From contig CAJUQZ010000037.1 in assembly GCA_910588755.1 (NCBI GenBank), forward strand, positions 1 to 29,719: DNA of 29,719 nt. The letters run 5' to 3'. Source of the DNA: an uncultured Lachnospiraceae bacterium. GTDB lineage: Bacteria > Bacillota > Clostridia > Lachnospirales > Lachnospiraceae. This document shows positions 23,962-29,719 of the stretch, piece by piece. Below the pieces are notes generated by a model that saw only the letters and a list, made by a program, of their open reading frames with translations, was not told the origin of the DNA and made no database searches. Made by a program: the position numbers and the translations under genes. Each line of letters opens with the position of its first letter. Position 1 is the first letter of the stretch.

Positions 23962-23962
23962 T
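23940..23962. terminator. Bidirectional terminator inside overlapping gene ends
   Basis: ATCAGGCAT pairs with ATGCCTGAT (9 bp, 5-base loop). TCTTT follows on the plus strand and TTTTTCT on the minus strand. The stem contains the last codons and stop of both convergent genes. Confidence 0.7.
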
Positions 23963-24316
23963 CTTTCGCTCGGCCAACCACACCAGCACACAGCCGGCCG
24001 CATAGCACAAAATATCCTTCACGTCAAAAGATGTTCCCAGCAGTATGCGCAAAAACCGGTTGTCCCCCACGCCTAAAAGCTCTACCAGTTTAAAATACTG
24101 CAAAATCTCCACTCCCGTGGCAAACAAAAACACATACAATGGCAGCAGCCGCACCGCATCCGGTATCCAGCACCGGACAAAAGTATAGATAACGACTACG
24201 ACTAGCATATCACCAACATACGGCCGCACAATCCTGTCATGGACAAACAGCGCGATGAAAACCTCCACTGCCAGCAAAATGACTGTCAAAATACAATATA
24301 TGATTCTCTTTTTCAT
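23948..24316 (-). CDS. DUF2809-family membrane protein
   Basis: 122 residues from ATG 24316 (GGGG 7 bases upstream; ATG 24322 is also possible). Four hydrophobic segments are visible, and the blocks RPYVGDMLVVVVIYTFVRCW, ATGVEILQYFKLVELLGVGD and SFDVKDILCYAAGCVLVW match the DUF2809 pattern. Function is unknown. It lies 55 bp after rarA on the same strand and may be cotranscribed with it. Frames reaching further upstream would overlap rarA and have no supporting site. Confidence 0.82.
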   Translation of the reverse strand: MKKRIIYCILTVILLAVEVFIALFVHDRIVRPYVGDMLVVVVIYTFVRCWIPDAVRLLPLYVFLFATGVEILQYFKLVELLGVGDNRFLRILLGTSFDVKDILCYAAGCVLVWLAERKIRHL

Positions 24317-24371
24317 ATCCATACCCCAAATTTTTCCCCTATTGAACTGATCACCCCAGACACGGCTCTGG

Positions 24372-25688
24372 TCAGTGCTGTTCCCGCCAGTTCCTAAGCT
24401 GCTCGAGTCTCTTTTGAAGTTCCGCTTCCTGCCCCTGTCCATCAGGCTGATAGTACACTCTGTCTGCCAGCGAATCGGGCAGGCACTGCATGTTGGTGAG
24501 CTTCTCCTGTGTATCGTGGGCGTACTGGTAGCCCTTCCCGTAATCCAGCGTGCCCATCAACTCTGTGACGGCATTGCGGAGCACGAGCGGAACCGGCTCT
24601 GCAAGCTGCCCTACGGCATCGCGCTTTGCGTGCTCATAGGCCATATACAAGGCGTTTGATTTGGGCGCAAGTGACATGTAGACTACCGCCTGTGTCAGGT
24701 GCACAGTGCACTCTGGCATTCCGATAAAATGGCACGCCTGATACGCCGCCACCGCGATCTGAAGCGCCTGCGGATCGGCAAGCCCAACATCCTCGCTGGC
24801 AAAGCGCGTAACCCTGCGCGCGACATACAGTGGATCCTCCCCCGCCTCGAGCATGCGTGCAAGCCAGTAGACCGCGGCGTCCGGATCAGAATTCCGCATG
24901 GATTTGTGAAGCGCCGAGATCAGGTTGTAGTGCTCCTCGCCCTTTTTGTCATACAACAGTGACTTCTTCGAGGTGCACTGTTCAAGTGTGTCTGCTGTGA
25001 CTGTAACTGCCCCGTTTTCACTGATTTTGCCGTTCAATACAACCATCTCCAGTGTTGACAGGGCACTGCGCGCGTCACCGTTTGCAAAGCCTGCGATCAC
25101 ATGGAGCATTTCATCTGAGATGTGCACCTGCTGCAGGCCAAAGCCTCTTTCGTCCTGCAGGGCCCGCCTTAGCAGTCCTACGAGCTCCTCCACCGTGAGC
25201 GCGTGCAACACAAATACCTTGCATCTTGACAAAAGCGCGCTGTTGATCTCAAACGATGGATTCTCCGTCGTGGCACCGATCAGAATGATGCTTCCCTTCT
25301 CCACAAACGGCAAAAACGCATCCTGCTGCGCCTTGTTAAAACGGTGGATCTCATCCACGAAGACGATCGTGCGCTCGCCATAACGGCGGTTTTGCTCCGC
25401 CTGTTCCATGACTGTACGGATCTCCTTGATTCCGCTCGTCACCGCGGAGAAATCAATAAACGCAGACTTCGTTCTGCCCGCAATGATCCTAGCAAGCGTC
25501 GTCTTGCCCACGCCGGGTGGCCCCCAAAAGATCATGGACGATACCTGGTCGCTCTCGATCAACCGGCGCAGTACCTTGCCCTCTCCTAGCAAATGCGCCT
25601 GCCCTGCGTAGTCATCAAGACTCTGCGGGCGCAGCCTTGCCGCAAGCGGCTGCACAAGCTCCCTGTCAAACAGTGTCAGCTGTTCCAT
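24372..25688 (-). CDS. rarA: RarA/MgsA AAA+ ATPase (replication-associated recombination)
   Basis: 438 residues from ATG 25688, with GGAGGAGG just upstream. Domains in order: PLAARLRPQSLDDYAGQ, Walker A GPPGVGKTT at 56-64, Walker B TIVFVDEIHRFNKAQQDAFL with Asp112 and Glu113, sensor ATTENPSFEINSALLSRC, and the C-terminal tetramerisation part (YNLISALHKSMRNSDPDAAV, LAPKSNALYMAYEHAKRDA). RarA acts at stalled replication forks. The N-terminus EQLTLFDRE resembles a beta-clamp binding peptide (QL-x-LF). The gene overlaps the 3' end of jetC by 23 bp. Confidence 0.96.
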   Translation of the reverse strand: MEQLTLFDRELVQPLAARLRPQSLDDYAGQAHLLGEGKVLRRLIESDQVSSMIFWGPPGVGKTTLARIIAGRTKSAFIDFSAVTSGIKEIRTVMEQAEQNRRYGERTIVFVDEIHRFNKAQQDAFLPFVEKGSIILIGATTENPSFEINSALLSRCKVFVLHALTVEELVGLLRRALQDERGFGLQQVHISDEMLHVIAGFANGDARSALSTLEMVVLNGKISENGAVTVTADTLEQCTSKKSLLYDKKGEEHYNLISALHKSMRNSDPDAAVYWLARMLEAGEDPLYVARRVTRFASEDVGLADPQALQIAVAAYQACHFIGMPECTVHLTQAVVYMSLAPKSNALYMAYEHAKRDAVGQLAEPVPLVLRNAVTELMGTLDYGKGYQYAHDTQEKLTNMQCLPDSLADRVYYQPDGQGQEAELQKRLEQLRNWREQH

Positions 25689-28600
25689 TTCCGTCCTCCT
25701 CCCCCTCGAGCATCCTAAGATAATCCCCCTTGTCAATATGCATCATTGATATCTGATTCTGGTATCTGCGGAACCCATATACACAGTCAACATTCTGAAT
25801 CAACGACTGCAGGCGCTCGTCCGGCACGCAGACGATCAACTGCAAATCCATCCTGCGCGCATATTTCAGGCAGACTGCGCTGCGCTCCTGGTCCATCTTG
25901 GAAAACGCCTCGTCCAAAAGCACCAATCTGATCCTGGAATCCCTGCTGCCCTGCGCGTTGTAGAGCATGGCGAACCCTGCAAGCAGCGCCACATACTTCG
26001 GGTTCTGCCCCTCGCCACCCGAGTCGCGCCCCGCCATCTCGTCCACGAAATTCTCGCGTATGACTGTGCCGCTCTCATCCGTCACCTGCTCATACATGCT
26101 AAAGGAAAGATAATTCCTGTAATCCGCATACTCCTCCATGTCCCGCATTCGCTGTTCCCGAGCCCTGCCGTCCTCCTCACGGACTGGCATAAACTTGTCT
26201 GTTAAAAGCCTGATCTTCTGCTCATATTTCTGGTAAAACTCGTCCTCACCAAGGCTTAGCTGCCCCTCGATCACGTCCGCGCCGACATTCTTGCTGTCGA
26301 GCTCCGGCGCTGTCAGCAGCTCATAAAACTGCCCTTTCTCGTCGCGCGCCGGCTCAATCTTGATCTGGTATGTGCTGTCTGCGAAGTTTGTCTTACGAAG
26401 CAGGCGGTTAATGTCGTGCGTGTGGCGCTTTGCTGCCTTGATATCCCCGTGGATTGTGGCGATCACATTCTCGCGCAGGCTCTTATATATGAGTTCGCAC
26501 TGACGTTCGAACTCACTTTCGTACTTTGGCTCATAGTCATTCTGGTAATCCTGCAACAGCCTGTCATATACTGTATTGTCCTTCTCCGCGCCGTTAAACC
26601 CAATCGATGGGTACTCCCTGTTAAAGCGGTTTCTGGCATTCTGGAGTGTCTCTGTCTCCTCCTGCTCCTTCTCCTCGAGCGCTGCAATCTGCGCGAAAAG
26701 CCTGCTGCGAAGTGCCTGTCCGGAACGCGTGCGCAGCTGCTGTGTCACCTCTGCCTCGATCTGGGCATCCGCCCTGTATCCGGTACGCTTCTCGTCTAAA
26801 TCAGTCCGCAGCCTGTTTACCTCCCCCTCCTTCTGACTCATCATCCTGGTTCGCTCGTTTGAGAGGTTCTGGTTCTGGCTTAGCTGTATCTTCTTTTCTC
26901 TCTTTTTCTCCTCCAGACGGTCTTTGCGCTCCTTTAGCTCCCTGTACTCCCCCTCCACGAGCCTTGCGATGTCCTGCTGCAGCTTCATGATGTTTCCTGT
27001 CACCTTCTCGAGCTCTTTTCCAGCCCGCGACAAACGCGTGAAATATTCTGTGTCATTGTCGAGCCGCTCAAAACCTGCAGCCGCCTTTAGCCGCTCAATC
27101 ATCTGCTTTTGCTCTGCGCACTGTGCCTCCTTGCCCTGCAGTTTCTCCTGGTACTTTGCAAGCTTCGCCTTTGACACCCTTGTCCCGATACACGCGTACT
27201 TTTCATAATCATTTTTCCTAAGATGTCGGAAAATGTAATTGCTGTACGAATAGCAGTCCGGCGTCACGCCGTCGTGCACCTGCATAAGCTCCTCCACGGT
27301 ACGGCACTTTTGGATCCGTCCCAGATAGCGTTTCAGGCACGCATCGGCATACGTTAGATCAGTGTGCACCGCCTCATACAGCGAATTGTCATCAACAGTG
27401 CTGTTTTGCTTTGCAATGGCCTCTGTGTTGATCAGGTCAACCTCCTCATATTTTTTCATTTCCCGGAAAACCACCGCCGCGTCGCGGGCATATGCAGGCT
27501 CTGTCACAAGCGACAGCTTCAGCCGACCCATTCTGCCCTCGATGGCATCCTTCCACTCTGCATCCTCCACATTAAACAAATCCGCGAGAATGCTGACCTT
27601 AATTGTACGTCCATAACGGTCTGTCAGCTTGCGCTCAAGCGCCGCCCGCGCCTCTCTTAGCAGCGCGGGATACGGTTTTCTATCATTTTGCAAATCATCT
27701 ACCAGATGCCTTAATTCCCTGATTTCCTTTTCGAGCTCGCGGCGCTGGTCATTGTATTCCTCCAGCAGCACATCAATATTTTCCTGCGTTTCCCGTATGC
27801 TCTTCCGAAGGCTTTCACACAACTCCTCTCCGACCTTACCCTTGCAGAAATCCTCGATTTTGTTGAGCATGGGATTGCTGACATAGTCTGTGATGACGGT
27901 ATCCTCCGCCCACAGCATAAGCCCCTTTGTAACCTTTTGCCACTGTTCACAGTCCGCCGCATACATTTTCTGGAGTGTCACAAGTTCTTCAAGCTGGCTC
28001 TGCTTTACGCCCAGATCACTTGACTGTAAGTCCGCCGATACCTGGATGAACTCCCGCTCAAGCTCCTCCATGTCCGCCTCAAGTCCTGCCCGGTTCTTTT
28101 CAAGGCGCTCAAGCTCCTCCGCAGCCGTCTTGATTCCCTCCTCATCTGCGGCGATCCTATCCTGCAGCTCTAAAACTTCCGTGCATCGTATCATGGCGCG
28201 TGCACGTATGATGTCCGTGCTGACTGCAAGCCGCCTTTTTCCAGCATCATGCACTTCGCACAACAGTTCTATTCTATGGCGCATATCCTGGATTTTTTCC
28301 TGGATATCGCGATAGGAGCCAAGCTGTTCACTGATCTTGTTAATGATATCCCCCTCGTTTTTGGGAAACATATAGTCCTTGATAAACTGTCCTGTACCAT
28401 CTGTCATACGCAGCGCAATGGCACTCTTTTCCATCACGGTAAAGCGCCTGCCGTCTATATAGCCTAACAGGACATCATAAAGCGCATTCGTGTACGCTTC
28501 CTTGGACGGATAGATGCGGTTGATGTCCCGCCCCCTGTTTTCAGCGCTGGCGGCGCGCTCCTCCACCAGGCTTCTGATCTCCTGGTTCGTATACGGATAC

Positions 28601-29043
28601 CCTTTGTCCGTGAGATACCCTGACTCCGGCAGCTTCCCCGAATGGCTGAAATAAATCATTTTTCTGATTTCTGAGTCGCTCCTGCGCACTTCAAACGCCA
28701 AGCCCACACAGCTTGTCTGGTGATTTCCTGTGTCCTCAATCTCGAGCACGATGTTTGAGCAAAAATCACTCCCGCCGCGGTTGGCCGTGCCGTCCTTTTG
28801 CTCACCCCTAAGGTAACTGAAAACGCTCCGCCTGTTTCTGGCGTCGTCCGCTGCCTTGTTCAAAAAACTTGATGAAATACTTCCATATAATATAACCTGT
28901 ATGGCGTCCATCACGGTTGACTTTCCTGAGCCGCTCATGCCGCTGAACAGATTGACATACTCGTGAAACGTCAACACCTGATGGGTGATTCCACCCCAGT
29001 TATTCAGACACATTCTCGTAAATAGTTTCTTCGCTTTCTTCAC
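25666..29043 (-). CDS. jetC: JetC, SMC-like ATPase of a Wadjet anti-plasmid system
   Basis: 1125 residues with the architecture of an SMC/MukB-like motor. Walker A GMSGSGKST is at residues 35-43; long coiled coils flank a hinge-like centre; and the C-terminal head has a signature DSGGEGQNPKYVALLAGF near 1007 and Walker B IRLVLLDEAFSKMD at about 1038-1051. With an MksE-like DUF4194 protein upstream, this identifies the motor of Wadjet (JetABCD), which extrudes and cleaves plasmid DNA. The start is GTG 29043, with GGAG 7 bases before it, overlapping jetB by 44 bp. No jetD follows: rarA overlaps its last 23 bp instead. Confidence 0.88.
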   Translation of the reverse strand: MKKAKKLFTRMCLNNWGGITHQVLTFHEYVNLFSGMSGSGKSTVMDAIQVILYGSISSSFLNKAADDARNRRSVFSYLRGEQKDGTANRGGSDFCSNIVLEIEDTGNHQTSCVGLAFEVRRSDSEIRKMIYFSHSGKLPESGYLTDKGYPYTNQEIRSLVEERAASAENRGRDINRIYPSKEAYTNALYDVLLGYIDGRRFTVMEKSAIALRMTDGTGQFIKDYMFPKNEGDIINKISEQLGSYRDIQEKIQDMRHRIELLCEVHDAGKRRLAVSTDIIRARAMIRCTEVLELQDRIAADEEGIKTAAEELERLEKNRAGLEADMEELEREFIQVSADLQSSDLGVKQSQLEELVTLQKMYAADCEQWQKVTKGLMLWAEDTVITDYVSNPMLNKIEDFCKGKVGEELCESLRKSIRETQENIDVLLEEYNDQRRELEKEIRELRHLVDDLQNDRKPYPALLREARAALERKLTDRYGRTIKVSILADLFNVEDAEWKDAIEGRMGRLKLSLVTEPAYARDAAVVFREMKKYEEVDLINTEAIAKQNSTVDDNSLYEAVHTDLTYADACLKRYLGRIQKCRTVEELMQVHDGVTPDCYSYSNYIFRHLRKNDYEKYACIGTRVSKAKLAKYQEKLQGKEAQCAEQKQMIERLKAAAGFERLDNDTEYFTRLSRAGKELEKVTGNIMKLQQDIARLVEGEYRELKERKDRLEEKKREKKIQLSQNQNLSNERTRMMSQKEGEVNRLRTDLDEKRTGYRADAQIEAEVTQQLRTRSGQALRSRLFAQIAALEEKEQEETETLQNARNRFNREYPSIGFNGAEKDNTVYDRLLQDYQNDYEPKYESEFERQCELIYKSLRENVIATIHGDIKAAKRHTHDINRLLRKTNFADSTYQIKIEPARDEKGQFYELLTAPELDSKNVGADVIEGQLSLGEDEFYQKYEQKIRLLTDKFMPVREEDGRAREQRMRDMEEYADYRNYLSFSMYEQVTDESGTVIRENFVDEMAGRDSGGEGQNPKYVALLAGFAMLYNAQGSRDSRIRLVLLDEAFSKMDQERSAVCLKYARRMDLQLIVCVPDERLQSLIQNVDCVYGFRRYQNQISMMHIDKGDYLRMLEGEEDGNGTADTV

Positions 29044-29653
29044 TTGTAAACTCCTCTGACTCCTCCTGGGCTTCTGTATAACTTTTTACCAGCTCGCCAA
29101 GCTCTGCCGATGCGCAGAAAATATTGATCGTGCTATATATGTAAATCGGTGAATCGTCCTCGAGACTGCCAATCGCCCCTGGAAGCTCTATGATCTGATG
29201 CGTTTTGAGCATCACCAGCGCGTCCTGCCACTCCTGTAAGGAAAGCTTGCGGGTTAGCAGGTTCGTGCTACCGCCGACTTCCCGGATCTCCGCTAGGCTT
29301 GTGACTGTGGCGTTGAGCCCCTCGCCCATGATTTTGTCCCTGTAGATTACCTTTAAAATGAGCATGATACGCGTGGTGGTCAGCGTCATCCTGTCCACTG
29401 GCATCCCCTCGCCCCTAATGCGGAAAATATGCTCGTGCGGGTCGTGCACCAGCTCGCAGTCGAGAACTGACAGATAATCCGCGATAAACTCCCTGTGGTT
29501 TGCCAGAATGCGGTAGCGCGGATTATCCCGCTGCACCAGCGTCACCGGATCGCATTTTACCTGCAGGATACAGGTCTGCCGGAACAGGTCCTGTATTGTC
29601 TTCTTGATCCCTGCCGCCTCACCGGGAGACAGCTCCTCCATGTACCTTATCAT
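29000..29653 (-). CDS. jetB: JetB, DUF4194 / MksE-like subunit of Wadjet
   Basis: 217 residues. Winged-helix kleisin-associated protein of the MukE/MksE type: IQDLFRQTCILQVKCD, NHREFIADYLSVLDCELVHD, RMTLTTTRIMLILKVIYRDK and SLQEWQDALVMLKTHQIIEL fit the DUF4194 layout. An acidic tail (EESEEFTSEESEE) overlaps the jetC start. It would bind the JetA kleisin and JetC. ATG 29653 has GGAGG 5 bases upstream. jetA is expected beyond the right edge. Confidence 0.82.
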   Translation of the reverse strand: MIRYMEELSPGEAAGIKKTIQDLFRQTCILQVKCDPVTLVQRDNPRYRILANHREFIADYLSVLDCELVHDPHEHIFRIRGEGMPVDRMTLTTTRIMLILKVIYRDKIMGEGLNATVTSLAEIREVGGSTNLLTRKLSLQEWQDALVMLKTHQIIELPGAIGSLEDDSPIYIYSTINIFCASAELGELVKSYTEAQEESEEFTSEESEETIYENVSE

Positions 29654-29675
29654 GATATCCTCCGTCTAAGTTAGC

Positions 29676-29698
29676 AACCCCCATTTCAAATGGGGGTT
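29676..29698. terminator. GC-rich hairpin before jetB
   Basis: AACCCCCATTT (29676-29686) pairs with AAATGGGGGTT (29688-29698). T's follow on the plus strand but not on the minus strand, so for jetB it is either a leader structure or the end of something transcribed towards it from the right. A second small hairpin CCCC-TTC-GGGG lies at 29708-29718. Confidence 0.5.
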
Positions 29699-29719
29699 TA
29701 CATTTTACCCCTTCGGGGA

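Overview
The window looks like chromosomal DNA of a motile, moderate-GC member of the Clostridia, most likely a Lachnospiraceae-type gut anaerobe. The inference rests on gene content and order: a cdaA-cdaR-glmM operon, an Mbl/MreB gene followed by two FlgF/FlgG-family rod genes (as mbl-flhO-flhP in Bacillus subtilis), a comFC gene followed by a YvyF-type gene, an orphan Spo0A-type DNA-binding domain, and strong Gram-positive ribosome binding sites with some GTG and TTG starts. No rRNA, tRNA, insertion sequence, integrase or CRISPR array was seen.

Layout. Almost all genes lie on the minus strand, so transcription runs right to left. (1) 1-7429: an exopolysaccharide/capsule cluster that runs off the left edge. 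It starts with rmlD, then gmd and fcl (GDP-fucose synthesis), an orphan Spo0A C-terminal-domain protein, two family-2 glycosyltransferases, the initiating sugar-phosphate transferase and a Wzz/CapA-type co-polymerase cut by the edge. A 40-codon leader ORF made of 18-bp tandem repeats precedes gmd and overlaps its start. (2) 7430-7678: a structured intergenic segment, probably a small RNA or attenuator, ending in a strong hairpin. (3) 7679-12930: ptsH, glmM, cdaR, cdaA and two unknown membrane-protein genes, linking c-di-AMP synthesis with cell-wall precursor supply. (4) 12977-16397: yvyF-like, comFC, recD2. (5) 16457-19681: an Mbl/MreB gene and flagellar rod genes, closed by a terminator and preceded by two promoter-like sites in a 400-bp leader. 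(6) 20080-21987: a membrane-bound c-di-GMP phosphodiesterase. (7) 22.0-24.3 kb: a small accessory patch with genes on both strands: an XRE repressor plus DUF2178-like membrane protein, an HTH gene whose start codon appears to be ACG, a ribbon-helix-helix protein divergent from an unknown gene, and a DUF2809 protein. (8) 24372-29653: rarA, overlapped by jetC, overlapped in turn by jetB. The last two are Wadjet (SMC-like anti-plasmid) genes; jetA would lie beyond the right edge, and no jetD lies between jetC and rarA.

Common themes are envelope building (EPS, GlmM, c-di-AMP, Mbl, flagellar rod), nucleotide second messengers, and DNA maintenance or defence (RecD2, RarA, JetBC). The parts most worth a second look are the repeat-encoded leader ORF before gmd, the structured RNA before the EPS operon, the receiver-less Spo0A domain inside the EPS operon, and the Wadjet operon that continues into rarA where jetD would be expected.
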